From: Geodermatophilaceae bacterium URHA0031
Lineage (GTDB): Bacteria > Actinomycetota > Actinomycetes > Mycobacteriales > Geodermatophilaceae
NCBI GenBank assembly: GCA_000620205.1
Contig: JHVP01000004.1
Span: forward strand, 124,001 to 188,000
DNA length: 64,000 nucleotides
Direction of reading: 5' to 3'
Shown here: positions 9,062 through 18,006 of the stretch, piece by piece
Numbering within the stretch: the first letter of the stretch is position 1
Layout of the letters: every line of letters begins with the position of its first letter
Translations under genes and position numbers: made by a program
The notes under the pieces: model-generated
Database searches by the model: none
Seen by the model: only the letters and a program-made list of their open reading frames with translations
Told to the model about the DNA's origin: nothing

Positions 9062-11026
9062 ATGGACTCGGTAGAGCGGATCCGCAGGTGGGAACAGCGG
9101 ACCAGCACCGCGCCCGACGTCGGCCTGGTGGTCGCCGCCGCGCTGGCGCCCGGCACGTTCGCACCGTCGCTGTCCCCGCGCAGCGCGGTCGACCAGGGGC
9201 TGGTGACGGCCCTGTCCACCGGCCTGCACCACCTCCTCGCCGCCGGCGCCCAGGACGTGCTGGTGGCCACCGCGCGGTTCCTCACCGACGGGGCGGCCTC
9301 CCCGGCCGCGCAGCGCACCGCCGTGATCGCGGTCGACGGCGCCGCCGTGCCGCTCGGACTCGCCGTCCTGCGGGCCCTCCCCCCTCGCCCCGGTGACCCG
9401 CTGCGCGGGGTCGTGCGGCAGGCCGCCTGGCGGCTGGGGGCCACCGGCCTCAGCGGTGCGCTGCTCGGCGGTGCCCGGATCGGTGCGGAGGCGCTCGACG
9501 ACCGGCTACGCCTGGACGGCCGGCTCGCCGCGCTGCCGGCCGCCGTCCCGGTCGGTCTGTTGCTCGCCTACGTGCTCGACCGGGTCCGGGCGGCCGAGCA
9601 GCAGGAGGCGCCCGAGGGCGCCGACGCCCCCGCGGCTCTGTCGTCCGTCGCGGTCGCCACGGCGGTCGTGGGCGCCCTCACCGGCGCGGCCTACGGGGAA
9701 CACGCCGTGGTGGACCTCCTGGCCCACCGGCTGGCCGCGGGGCTGCCCGGCCCGGCCGAGCTGTGGCGCGGCGCGGGCCACGCCGCCTTCGTCGCCGCAC
9801 TGGGTGTCGGCGCGTCCTCGGTCTGGCACCGCGCCATGCGGCAGATCGAGGCCGGGACGTCGACCGACGTCCCGGTGCTCGAGCCGGACGAGGCCGTGCG
9901 CTGGGTGCCGGCGACGGTGAGCGGCGGACCAGGGAGCCTGGTGGCCTGGGCCGGCCTGGGCCGCGAGGGGCGGCGCCACGCACTGGCGTCGGTGCGGCCG
10001 GAGCCGGTCCGGAACCGCCCGGACGGCGTGCCGGACCTGTCGATCGAGACCGTCATGGGCGAGCCCGCCCAGGCGTCGCCCGTGCAGGTGTACGTCGGAC
10101 TGGACAGCGCCCCCAGCCCCCGGGAACGGGTCGACCTCGCGCTCGCCGAACTGGAGCGGACCGGCGCCTTCGACCGGTCGCTGCTCGTCCTGGTGTCCCC
10201 CACCGGCACCGGCTACGTCAACTACGTCGCCGTGGCCGCCCTGCAGTACCTCACCCGGGGCGACGTCGCGACGATCACGCTGCAGTACTCCCGCCGCCCG
10301 TCACCGCTGTCGCTGGGCATGATCCGGACGGGACGCGAACAGAACCGGCTGCTGTGGCAGCGCATCCTGCAGCGCCTGCGGCAGCGGCCCGGGCCGCGCC
10401 CTCGCGTCGTGCTCTTCGGTGAGAGCCTCGGCGCGCACACCAGCCAGGACGTCTTCCTGCACTGGGGGACGCTGGGCCTCGACGCGATGGGCATCGACCG
10501 GGCACTGTGGATCGGCACCCCGTACGGCAGCAAGTGGATGCGCCAGGTCACCCGCGGCGACCGGTTGGACGTCGACCGGCAGACCTTCGCGGTGGTCAAC
10601 GACCACGCACAGCTGTCCGCCCTCACCGAGCGGCGGGGCGAGCCCCCGCGCTTCGTGCTGCTCAGCCACGACAACGACGGCGTCACCAAGTTCGGGCTGG
10701 ACCTGCTCGGCGGCGCGCCGGACTGGCTCGGCCCCGACCGGCCGACGCCGGAGCCGGCGCCAGACCGGGGCAGCCCCCGCGGCATCCCTTCACCGATGCG
10801 CTGGCGACCGGTCACGACCTTCTTCCAGAGCCTCATCGACATGAAGAACGCCCAGCAGCCCGGGTCCTACCGGGCCTGGGCGCACGACTACCGGGCGGAC
10901 CTGCCCCGCTTCCTCAGCGACGTGTACGGCGTCCCCGCGACCCGCGCGCAGCTCGCCCGCGTCGAGGAGGCCGTGCGGGAGCGGGAGACGGTGCGCGAGC
11001 GCCTGTTCGACCGGACGGGCGGGTGA
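9062..11026 (+). CDS. Abhydrolase_9-type membrane alpha/beta hydrolase (intact paralog)
   Basis: This 654-residue protein shares its architecture with the divergent gene next door. An N-terminal half with about six hydrophobic helices is followed by a C-terminal alpha/beta-hydrolase domain. That domain has VYVGLDSAPSPRERVDLALAEL, a strand/turn LVSPTGTGYVNY, the nucleophile elbow FGESLGAHTSQDVF (GxSxG) and a late SHDNDGVTKF segment that may supply the acid. The frame is open further upstream, but the ATG at 9062 (MDSVERIRRWEQ) is preferred because the residues before it are unstructured. No strong ribosome site precedes it, so a leaderless or weakly initiated message is possible. A GC-rich inverted repeat follows the stop. 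The substrate is unknown. Confidence 0.85.
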   Translation: MDSVERIRRWEQRTSTAPDVGLVVAAALAPGTFAPSLSPRSAVDQGLVTALSTGLHHLLAAGAQDVLVATARFLTDGAASPAAQRTAVIAVDGAAVPLGLAVLRALPPRPGDPLRGVVRQAAWRLGATGLSGALLGGARIGAEALDDRLRLDGRLAALPAAVPVGLLLAYVLDRVRAAEQQEAPEGADAPAALSSVAVATAVVGALTGAAYGEHAVVDLLAHRLAAGLPGPAELWRGAGHAAFVAALGVGASSVWHRAMRQIEAGTSTDVPVLEPDEAVRWVPATVSGGPGSLVAWAGLGREGRRHALASVRPEPVRNRPDGVPDLSIETVMGEPAQASPVQVYVGLDSAPSPRERVDLALAELERTGAFDRSLLVLVSPTGTGYVNYVAVAALQYLTRGDVATITLQYSRRPSPLSLGMIRTGREQNRLLWQRILQRLRQRPGPRPRVVLFGESLGAHTSQDVFLHWGTLGLDAMGIDRALWIGTPYGSKWMRQVTRGDRLDVDRQTFAVVNDHAQLSALTERRGEPPRFVLLSHDNDGVTKFGLDLLGGAPDWLGPDRPTPEPAPDRGSPRGIPSPMRWRPVTTFFQSLIDMKNAQQPGSYRAWAHDYRADLPRFLSDVYGVPATRAQLARVEEAVRERETVRERLFDRTGG

Positions 11027-11041
11027 CGGGTCGGCCCGTCC
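11013..11041 (+). terminator. Candidate bidirectional hairpin between convergent genes
   Basis: GGACGGGC at 11013-11020 pairs exactly with GCCCGTCC at 11034-11041, leaving a 13-base loop that includes the stop codon of the hydrolase gene. There is no T-run, as is common in high-GC actinobacteria. Its place between convergent genes is the main support. Confidence 0.35.
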
Positions 11042-11077
11042 GCCCTCCCTCGCGTCCTCCGCACCGGCGGGGACGGC

Positions 11078-11578
11078 TCAGGACAGCTGGGGTCCCTGCT
11101 GGTCCCCGGAGACGGCCCGGGCGATCCACCCGTCGATCGGCGGCTCGATCCCGCGCCCGGGGAGATCGGCCAGCTCGACCCACGCGGCCTCGCTGGTCTC
11201 GTGCGCATCGCCATGCGGTGTGCCGGCCACGGGCCGGGCGTGCAGGACCACCACGAACTGCTGGCGCACCGTGCCGCCGGCCGAACGCACGACGTGGCCC
11301 GGGTCGGTGAACAGACCCACCAGCCCGGTGACCTCCACCGCCACCCCGGCCTCCTCCATGGTCTCCCGGACGGCTGTCTGCTCCGCCGTCTCCCCCACGT
11401 CGACCTGGCCGCCGGGCAGCTCCCACGTCCCGCTGTCGCACCGCCGGACGAGGAGCAGCCGCCCCGGCGTGTCCCGCACGGCGCAGAACACCGAGGGCAC
11501 GACCACCGTGGCCGGCGGGGCGGCCGGGTCGTGGAAGTAGGGGCGTCGCGAGGAGGCGATGCGGTCGATCGTCGTCAT
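11078..11578 (-). CDS. Nudix hydrolase
   Basis: This 166-residue protein has a canonical Nudix box beginning GGQVDVGETAEQTAVRETMEEAG (G-x5-E-x7-RE-x2-EE-xG) at about residues 56-78. That motif binds the metal and hydrolyses nucleoside diphosphates linked to another group. The flanking strands LLLVRRCDSGTWELP and VVVLHARPV complete the fold. The substrate cannot be read from the sequence, and MutT-like sanitation of oxidised nucleotides is only one option. It is a stand-alone gene, convergent with the hydrolase gene. Its ATG at 11578 lies about 500 bp from the divergent LAL regulator. Confidence 0.92.
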   Translation of the reverse strand: MTTIDRIASSRRPYFHDPAAPPATVVVPSVFCAVRDTPGRLLLVRRCDSGTWELPGGQVDVGETAEQTAVRETMEEAGVAVEVTGLVGLFTDPGHVVRSAGGTVRQQFVVVLHARPVAGTPHGDAHETSEAAWVELADLPGRGIEPPIDGWIARAVSGDQQGPQLS

Positions 11579-11824
11579 GGCGGTGCCTGCCCGGGCTCGG
11601 AGGTCCCGCCATCATCCGGTCGCCGTTCCCGCTGCGCACCGCCTACCACGGGTGACTGCGCGCCTGCTCACCCTGCCGGGACCACCACCGGCGCCCGCGG
11701 CAGCCGGGGGACGCGGACCCGTGCCCGGTGCCGGCGTGGAGGGACGCCACCAGCGCCGCGGGGCCCGGCCCACCCCGGGGTGATGGGCGGGGCGCCGGCC
11801 CCGATCCGCGACGGCGGACCGCCG

Positions 11825-11843
11825 TTCACCCCCTGCGGGTGAG
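11825..11843 (+). promoter_or_regulatory. Palindrome element, site 1 (upstream of LAL pair)
   Basis: TTCACCCCCTGCGGGTGAG is a near-perfect inverted repeat TTCACCC/GGGTGAG. It matches the element found before many genes between 18 and 35 kb. Here it is 236 bp before the LAL start, farther than at other sites, and could serve autoregulation. Confidence 0.55.
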
Positions 11844-11881
11844 ACGCTCGTCCGACCCAGGCCAGACGATTCACCTGCAGC

Positions 11882-11905
11882 GCACGGCGGGGTTGCCCGC
11901 CGTGC
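11882..11905 (+). promoter_or_regulatory. Perfect 10-bp stem-loop in the leader of the first LAL gene
   Basis: GCACGGCGGG at 11882-11891 pairs perfectly with CCCGCCGTGC at 11896-11905 around a GTTG loop. It is not followed by T residues and lies about 175 bp before the start codon. It could be an attenuator-like leader hairpin or a protein-binding palindrome. Confidence 0.5.
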
Positions 11906-12078
11906 AGATCAGCAGGAGGTGCCCCCATCTCGGACGGACACATCAGGCCGGAGCGCGGGTGGTCCCCGGCACCACCGTGGGGCGGCGGTCCGTCGTCCGA
12001 ACGCGCAGCTGGACGGCCGGACACCGGTTCCCTCCCCGCGGCGGGCCGCCGGTGCCCGCCCCGTGAGCAGGAGGGGTG

Positions 12079-14673
12079 ATGGAGTCGCGAGTCCCACGGG
12101 CCAAGACCGCCGTCCCGTGTCTGCCCCCGGAGTTCGTGTCCCGGCCGGCGCTGGTTGCTGCCCTCGACGCCGGGGAGGACTGCGCCCTCACGCTCGTCTG
12201 CGCGCCGCCCGGCTACGGCAAGACGATGCTGCTGGCCGACTGGGTGCAGCGGTCCGACGTCGGCTGCGCGTGGGTCGCGCTCGACGAGGACGACGACGAC
12301 CCCCGGCGGCTGTGGACGGCGGTCCTCGCGGCACTGCAGGGCTGCGCTGCGGTGCCGGCGGACAGCCGGCTGCGCGATCTGGTGGTGCCCCGCACGACCC
12401 TGGGTGCCGAGTTCCTCACCGACCTGCTGCACGCCCTCGCCGAGGTCCCCGGGCGGATCCGGCTCGTCCTCGACGACGCCCACCACCTGCGCGCCGCGGA
12501 GTCGATGCACCTCCTGCAGATGCTCACCCGGCACCGGCTGGCCAACGTGCAGCTGGTGCTGGCGAGCCGGTTCGACCCGGCGCTGCCCGTCGCCCGGCTG
12601 CGGATGGAGGACCGGCTCTGCGAGCTGCGTGCTGCCGACCTCCGCTTCTCCGCCGAGGAGACCGGGGCGCTCGTGGACCGCTGCGGGCTCCAGCTGGACC
12701 ACGAGCAGCGGGCCGTGCTCCACGAGCGGACCGAGGGCTGGCCGGCGGCGATCCGGCTGGCTGCCCTGCCGCTGCGCGGGCACCCGGACCCCGGCTCGTT
12801 CCTCACCGACTTCTCCGGCGACGAACGCCCGGTCGCCGACTACCTCGCCGACGAGGTGTTCTCCGCCATCACCCCCGACCAGCGTGAGCTGCTGCGCCGG
12901 ACGTGCATCAGCGACCCGGTGCCGACGGCGCTGGCTGCGGAGCTGTCCGGCCGCGCCGACGCAGGGGACGTGCTGAGCGCCCTCGAACACGCCACCGGGC
13001 TGGTCGTGGCGTCCGGGCCGCAGCGCACCGAGTACCGCTTCTCCGAGCTGATCCGCTCCTACCTGCTGGCCGATCTGCACCGCCAGGGTCCGTCGGTGAC
13101 CGCCGAGCTGCACCGCAGGGCAGCCGAGTGGTGGTCCGCGACCGGTCGGCCGGTGCGCGCACTGCGCCACGCGGAGCAGACCGGGAGCAGCACCCTGGTC
13201 ACCGGGCTGCTGCACCAGTGGGCGGCCGAGCTGGTCGCCCGGGGTGAGCACGCCGAGCTGCGTCGGGCCGTCGACGCGGTCGCGCCCGAGGTGACCTCGA
13301 CCGACGCCTGGCTGCCGCTCATCTCCGCGCAGGTGCACGTGGCCGGCGGGAGGGGTGCCGCCGCGCGGGCCGCGGTCCGCTCCGCGGGGGCACTGCCGCA
13401 CGATCCCGACGACGTGGAGTTCGCGCACTTCCGGGTCGCGACCTCCCGGTGGGCCGGGGTGGACGAGCCGCCGGCCGACGTCCCCGTGCCCCGGGACACG
13501 GCGCTGGAGGCGCTCGCGCTCGCCGGCGGAGCGGTCGCCCGGCTCTCCGGGTCCCACGTCCTCGACCCGGCCATCGGCGCGGCGGTCCTCGATGACCTCG
13601 AGGCGGCGCTCGCCGTGGCCCGGGTCCGGCAGCTCAGCCTCCTGGAGGTGCAGTGCCTGTGCCTGATCGGCACGGCGGCACTGGGCGTCGGTGACCACCG
13701 TCGGGCCGCCGCGGCCGCGTCGGCGGCGATCGGGGCTGCCGCGACCCACGGCTGGCAGGACCTGCCGTGGACGACCGCGGCCCGAGCGCTGCTGGCCCAC
13801 ACCAGCCTCGTGCGGGGCTTCGCGGCCGACGCCCTGCAGGCCGCTACGGAGGGGCTGGCGACCGCCCCGACCCAGCAGGACCCGCTGGTCACCTTCGCAC
13901 TGCACAGCGCCCGGGGCGGCGCGCTGTGCGACCTCGGTGACATGTCGGCCGGACTGCTGGAGCTGCAGCAGGCCCAGGCCCAGCTCGGCGGGGCGCCCGT
14001 GCCCACGCCGCTGGCTGCCTGGGGCACCCTCCTGGAGCACCGCGCGGCGCTGCTGCTCGGCCTGCCCGCCGCGGCGGCCACCGCCCTCGGCCGGCTGGCC
14101 GGCCGCGACGACGCGCAGGCCGAGCTCGCCCTCATGCACGCCTGGGCGGAGGCGGCCGCCGGTTCCCCCGCTGCGGCGCGGGCGACCGTGCGACCGGTCC
14201 TGGACGGGGAGCTGCGGCCGGCCCTGCACTCCACGCTGGTCGAGGCCTGGCTGGTCGAGGCCTGGGGAGCCCAGCGGGCCGGTGACCAGCCGACCGGCCG
14301 GCGCGCCGTGCAACAGGCGCTCGCCTGTGCCCAGCCGCTGGACATGGTGCGGCCGTTCGCCATCGCCGGTCGGGGGGCCCGGGTGCTGCTGGTCGACCAG
14401 CTGGGCGGTGTCCGGGACCCCGACACGTTCGCCTTCCGCTGCCTGACCTCCGGGCAGCGTCCGCACCAGCCCCTGGCGACGCCGTTGAGCGCACGCGAGC
14501 AGGACGTGCTGTCCCAGCTGGTGTCGCTGAGCAACCTCGGCGAGATCGCCGAGGACCTCGACGTCTCCGTCAACACGGTCAAGAGCCACGTCCGGGCGAT
14601 CTACGGGAAGCTCGGCGTGAGCAGCCGTCGTGCCGCTGTGCTGACGGCCCTGGAGCACGAGGTGCTGGGGTGA
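12079..14673 (+). CDS. LAL (MalT-type) LuxR-family ATPase regulator 1
   Basis: This 864-residue protein is a large ATP-binding LuxR-type regulator. Walker A APPGYGKT spans residues 42-49 and a Walker B-like strand RIRLVLDDAHHL follows. A signal-transduction NTPase domain and a long helical, TPR-like middle end in a C-terminal LuxR helix-turn-helix with LSAREQDVLSQL, EIAEDLDVSVNTVKSHVRAI and YGKLGVSSRRAAVL. MalT-type proteins bind ATP and an inducer, oligomerise and activate promoters. The ATG at 12079 is preferred over the GTG at 12076 because of the upstream AGGAGGGG. Its stop overlaps the GTG of the next LAL gene by 4 nt, so the two are co-translated. The inducer is unknown. Confidence 0.92.
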   Translation: MESRVPRAKTAVPCLPPEFVSRPALVAALDAGEDCALTLVCAPPGYGKTMLLADWVQRSDVGCAWVALDEDDDDPRRLWTAVLAALQGCAAVPADSRLRDLVVPRTTLGAEFLTDLLHALAEVPGRIRLVLDDAHHLRAAESMHLLQMLTRHRLANVQLVLASRFDPALPVARLRMEDRLCELRAADLRFSAEETGALVDRCGLQLDHEQRAVLHERTEGWPAAIRLAALPLRGHPDPGSFLTDFSGDERPVADYLADEVFSAITPDQRELLRRTCISDPVPTALAAELSGRADAGDVLSALEHATGLVVASGPQRTEYRFSELIRSYLLADLHRQGPSVTAELHRRAAEWWSATGRPVRALRHAEQTGSSTLVTGLLHQWAAELVARGEHAELRRAVDAVAPEVTSTDAWLPLISAQVHVAGGRGAAARAAVRSAGALPHDPDDVEFAHFRVATSRWAGVDEPPADVPVPRDTALEALALAGGAVARLSGSHVLDPAIGAAVLDDLEAALAVARVRQLSLLEVQCLCLIGTAALGVGDHRRAAAAASAAIGAAATHGWQDLPWTTAARALLAHTSLVRGFAADALQAATEGLATAPTQQDPLVTFALHSARGGALCDLGDMSAGLLELQQAQAQLGGAPVPTPLAAWGTLLEHRAALLLGLPAAAATALGRLAGRDDAQAELALMHAWAEAAAGSPAAARATVRPVLDGELRPALHSTLVEAWLVEAWGAQRAGDQPTGRRAVQQALACAQPLDMVRPFAIAGRGARVLLVDQLGGVRDPDTFAFRCLTSGQRPHQPLATPLSAREQDVLSQLVSLSNLGEIAEDLDVSVNTVKSHVRAIYGKLGVSSRRAAVLTALEHEVLG

Positions 14674-17402
14674 CGGTGCAGGCCGGCGACGGTCCCCACG
14701 CGACGACCCCCGCGCCGGCCGGGTCCGCGCCGGTGGAGGGAGGCCGACCCGTGCTCGTCCCCGGCCCCCGATCGGAGCCTGCCGTCAGCGGCCCGGTGCC
14801 CGCGGCGCCGTCGTCGGTCCTGCTCCGCGTCCGACCCAGCAAGCTCGTCGTGCCCGAGCTGCCGGCCGAGTTCACCGCCCGGCCGGCCCTGCGGGCGCGC
14901 CTGGACCTGGCGACGCCGTCCCAGGTGGTCGTGGTCAGCGCACCCGCCGGGTCGGGGAAGACGCTGCTGCTGGCCGACTGGGTCGCTCGGCCCGGCTCTC
15001 CGCCGACGGCCTGGGTGTCGGTCGACCCGGACGACAACGACCCCCGGAGGCTGTGGTCGGCAGTGCTGTCCGCGCTGCTCTCCCCGACTCGCGACGGCCG
15101 CGTCGACGGGCCGGCCGGCGCGGCGCTGCGGTACGGGGGTGACCTCGTCGACGTGCTCGCCGAGGTGCTGGACAGCTGGGACCCACCCGTGCGGGTCGTG
15201 CTGGACGACGTCCAGGAGCTGACCGGCCAGGACGTGCTGCGTGACCTCAACCGGCTGATCCGCCTCCAGCCCGCCGGACTGCGGCTGGTCCTCGCCAGCC
15301 GGTCGGACCCGCCCATCTCGCTCCCCCGGTTGCGGCTGGAGGGGCGGCTGCACGAGCTGCGGGCCGATGCCCTGCGCTTCTCGCTCCCCGACACCAGCGC
15401 GCTGCTGGCGAACGCCGGCCTCACCCTCCGCCCGTCCGAGGTGGCCGTCCTGCACGCCCGCACCGAGGGCTGGGTCGCCGGCCTGCGACTGGCGGCGCTC
15501 GCCCTCCGCCGGACCGACGACGTGCGTGCCTTCCTGGGCTCCTTCTCCGGTGACGAGCGCTCGGTCGCCGAGTACCTGACCGGGGAGGTCCTCCGCGGCC
15601 TGAGCCCCGACCTGCAGGACCTCCTGCGGGTGGTGAGCGTCTGCTCACCCCTGGCCGCCGACCTCGCCGCCGAGCTCTCCGGCCGGGGCGACGCCGACCG
15701 GGTGCTCGACGAGCTGCACCACGAGACGGCGCTCGTCGAGCGCACCTCCCCGGGCCACTACCGGATCCACCCACTGCTCCGCTCCTACCTGGTGGCCGAC
15801 CTGGCCCGCCACCGGCCCGACTCCTACCGGGCGCTGCACGCCGTCGCCGCCCGGTGGTGGTCGGCAGCCGGCGAGCCGGTCCACGCGCTGCGCCACGCCG
15901 AACGGGCCGGGGACCGCGGGATGACCGCCGAACTGGTCCGCGGTTGCGGTGTCGCCCTCCTGGTCGGCGGGGACCTCGGGCCGTTGCACCGCGCGCTCGC
16001 CGCCGTCGGGGCCCGGGAGCGCGCAGCCGACCCCTGGCTGGCCCTCACCGCCGCCATCACCCAGCTGGACGGCGGGGACCTGCCGGCCGCGGTGACCGAG
16101 CTGCACAACGCGCGCCGGGCATGGCCTCGGACGTCCGACCCCGATCTCGACGCGCTGCGCGGCAGTGCCGAGCTCCTGGCCACCGCCCGGGGTCTCCCCG
16201 GCTGGACGTTCGCGCCCCCGGGAGACGACACGGGACGGGTCCGGCCGGAGCTGCGGGCGTTGCTGCACGCCAGCCGCGCGGTGGCCCACCTCGGGATCGG
16301 CAACGCCGCGGACCCCGAGCTGGCGCAGGCCGAGCTGGAGCAGGCGGTCGACCTGGCCGGCGCCCACGACCTCGGCTACCTCGAGGTGCAGAGCCTCTGG
16401 ATGCTCGCCTCCCTCGCCGCAGCGCGCGGGGACCAGCGGGCGATGGTGGCGCGCGCCGAGCAGGCCGTGGCCACCGCCTCGCGGCACGGCCGGCACCCCT
16501 CGGCGTGGACAGCGGGTCCGATGGGCCTGCTCGGCTACGCCGACCTCCTCCGCGGCGAGCCGACGCTGGCGGCCGGCCGGACCGCCGAGGCCCTGGCGAC
16601 GGCGGACACCCTGCCGATCGAAGCTGCGTACACCCTGCGGGCGGTGCACGGCGCGGCCCTCGCCGACCTCGGCCAGCGCGCGACGGGGCTCGCCGAGATG
16701 CGGGCTGCCCGCGCGGCGTTCGGGGACGCACCGGCACCCGCTCCGCTGCTCACGTCCCTCGCCGTCATGGAGCACCGCGTGGCGCTGCTGAACGGCAACC
16801 TGCCCGCCGCCGCCGAGGTCGCGCGCTGGTTGAACGCGCGGGTCGGCCCGATCGGGGAGGCGCTGCTGCTCCGGGCCTGGACCGAGGCCGCACGCGGTCA
16901 CCACGACGCGGCCCGGACGCTGGTCGCGCCGTTGCACGACCCGGACCAGCCGGTCCTCCTGCGGCACACGGTCGTGGAGGCCCACCTGGTCGGCGCGGAG
17001 GCAGCGCTGCAGGCCGGGCAGGACGGCGCCGGCCGGGCGGCGCTGGAGGCCGCCCTCGCCGCGGCCGAGGCCATCGGCGCCATCCGGCCGTTCGCCCTGG
17101 CCGGACCCCTGACGCAGCGGGAGCTCGACGCCCGGACGGCCCGTGACCGGGGCACCTTCGCCGCCCGGGTGGCCGTCGCTCGTGGGGCCGTCGTCCCGGA
17201 CCCGGCGGTGCTGCTCAGCGAACGGGAGATGGCGGTCCTCGCCCTGCTGCCGTCGTTGCTGAGCGCCCGGGAGATCGCCGACGAGTTCACCGTCTCGGTC
17301 AACACGGTGAAGAGCCACATCAGGTCCATCTACGCGAAGCTGGGGGTGTCCTCCCGGCGGGACGCGGTCCTCGGCGCACGCGACCGCGGTCTGCTGCCCT
17401 GA
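14670..17402 (+). CDS. LAL (MalT-type) LuxR-family ATPase regulator 2
   Basis: The gene encodes 910 residues and is a paralog of the preceding gene. A Ser/Pro/Ala-rich tail of about 60 residues precedes RPSKLVVPELPAEF, the usual LAL start. Walker A APAGSGKT spans residues 91-98, followed by VRVVLDDVQEL, a helical repeat region and a C-terminal HTH with LSEREMAVLALL, EIADEFTVSVNTVKSHIRSI and YAKLGVSSRRDAVL. The GTG start at 14670 overlaps the previous stop (GTGA). The recognition helices of the two proteins are nearly identical (SVNTVKSH), so they could bind the same or similar sites, perhaps as hetero-oligomers. A strong hairpin follows the gene. Confidence 0.92.
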   Translation: MTVQAGDGPHATTPAPAGSAPVEGGRPVLVPGPRSEPAVSGPVPAAPSSVLLRVRPSKLVVPELPAEFTARPALRARLDLATPSQVVVVSAPAGSGKTLLLADWVARPGSPPTAWVSVDPDDNDPRRLWSAVLSALLSPTRDGRVDGPAGAALRYGGDLVDVLAEVLDSWDPPVRVVLDDVQELTGQDVLRDLNRLIRLQPAGLRLVLASRSDPPISLPRLRLEGRLHELRADALRFSLPDTSALLANAGLTLRPSEVAVLHARTEGWVAGLRLAALALRRTDDVRAFLGSFSGDERSVAEYLTGEVLRGLSPDLQDLLRVVSVCSPLAADLAAELSGRGDADRVLDELHHETALVERTSPGHYRIHPLLRSYLVADLARHRPDSYRALHAVAARWWSAAGEPVHALRHAERAGDRGMTAELVRGCGVALLVGGDLGPLHRALAAVGARERAADPWLALTAAITQLDGGDLPAAVTELHNARRAWPRTSDPDLDALRGSAELLATARGLPGWTFAPPGDDTGRVRPELRALLHASRAVAHLGIGNAADPELAQAELEQAVDLAGAHDLGYLEVQSLWMLASLAAARGDQRAMVARAEQAVATASRHGRHPSAWTAGPMGLLGYADLLRGEPTLAAGRTAEALATADTLPIEAAYTLRAVHGAALADLGQRATGLAEMRAARAAFGDAPAPAPLLTSLAVMEHRVALLNGNLPAAAEVARWLNARVGPIGEALLLRAWTEAARGHHDAARTLVAPLHDPDQPVLLRHTVVEAHLVGAEAALQAGQDGAGRAALEAALAAAEAIGAIRPFALAGPLTQRELDARTARDRGTFAARVAVARGAVVPDPAVLLSEREMAVLALLPSLLSAREIADEFTVSVNTVKSHIRSIYAKLGVSSRRDAVLGARDRGLLP

Positions 17403-17458
17403 GGCACCGGCCCGACGCGGGGAACCGGGGGTCCGAGACCCGTTCGACCGGACGCCCG

Positions 17459-17487
17459 GCGCCCGGGGTCCCCGGTCAGCCGGGCGC
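17459..17487 (+). terminator. Candidate terminator after the LAL pair
   Basis: GCGCCCGG at 17459-17466 pairs with CCGGGCGC at 17480-17487. The loop itself contains a second complementary GGGG/CCCC pair. It lies 57 bp after the stop of the second LAL gene. No T-run follows. Confidence 0.45.
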
Positions 17488-17616
17488 ACCCGGGGCACCA
17501 CGACCCCGCTTCAGCCACGATGGCTGATGTGGCCGGAGGAGGATCGGCCCACGCTGTCCTGGAGGTGCCCGGGGTCGGCCCGGTGCACGGTCCGGCACCA
17601 GCTGGGAGGCGGTCCC

Positions 17617-17943
17617 GTGGACGACGTGCGGACGGACGTCGAGGTCACCTGGACCGCCGCCTGGGCTGTTCCCGTGCCGGGTTCCGCGGGAGGATCCGTG
17701 CCACCCGACGACGAGCTGCTCGAGCAGACCCTCGCCTTCTCCGGTTCCTACGTCTCCGACGACGGGACGGTGACCATCACCCGGTCGGTGGTCCACGCGT
17801 CCGCGTACGCGGGTGACCGCTTCGTGGGCCGGTGCGCCGTCTGCGCCGCCGCCCTGCTGGTCCCGTCCGGCGGCGAGCCGCTGGCCGACGTCCGCGAGGC
17901 GGTGCGGTTCGTCTCGACCCACGACCACGCCGGCCTCGACTGA
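17617..17943 (+). CDS. Small protein with CxxC and terminal His residues, unknown function
   Basis: This 108-residue product is read from a GTG at 17617 with GGGAGG seven bases upstream; the frame is open from 17527 but has no ribosome site there. The sequence has a beta-rich centre (FSGSYVSDDGTVTITRSVVHASAYAGDRFVGRCAVCAAALLVP) with one CxxC pair. It ends in FVSTHDHAGLD, so C-x2-C plus H-x-H could bind one zinc like a short zinc ribbon. I do not recognise the family. An overlapping minus-strand frame (17476-17928) is less protein-like. The hairpin upstream separates it from the LAL operon. Confidence 0.55.
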   Translation: MDDVRTDVEVTWTAAWAVPVPGSAGGSVPPDDELLEQTLAFSGSYVSDDGTVTITRSVVHASAYAGDRFVGRCAVCAAALLVPSGGEPLADVREAVRFVSTHDHAGLD

Positions 17944-18006
17944 CCGGACGGTCGACCGCGCTGGACCGTCAGCCGGCCGAGAGCACCATCGGCGACCTGC
18001 GGACCG

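Larger units (their letters stand above)
11579..12078. other. 500-bp gene-free region: leader of the LAL operon
   Basis: No convincing gene lies here; open frames are compositional. It holds a palindrome TTCACCCCCTGCGGGTGAG at 11825-11843, a perfect 10-bp stem at 11882-11905, and the ribosome site GGAGGGG at 12070-12075 for the LAL gene. If transcription starts near the palindrome, the leader would exceed 200 bases. Confidence 0.6.

Noticed and set aside
11668-14658. 996-codon minus-strand frame over LAL 1
   Set aside because: Gln/Gly/Arg/Pro-rich shadow. The plus strand has Walker A and LuxR HTH motifs in place.
15645-17501. 618-codon minus-strand frame over LAL 2
   Set aside because: Shadow frame with no recognisable domain. 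The opposite strand is a clear LAL gene.
17476-17928. 150-codon minus-strand frame opposite the small CxxC protein
   Set aside because: No ribosome site, and a low-complexity N-terminal half. The plus-strand product has a good ribosome site and a protein-like C terminus.
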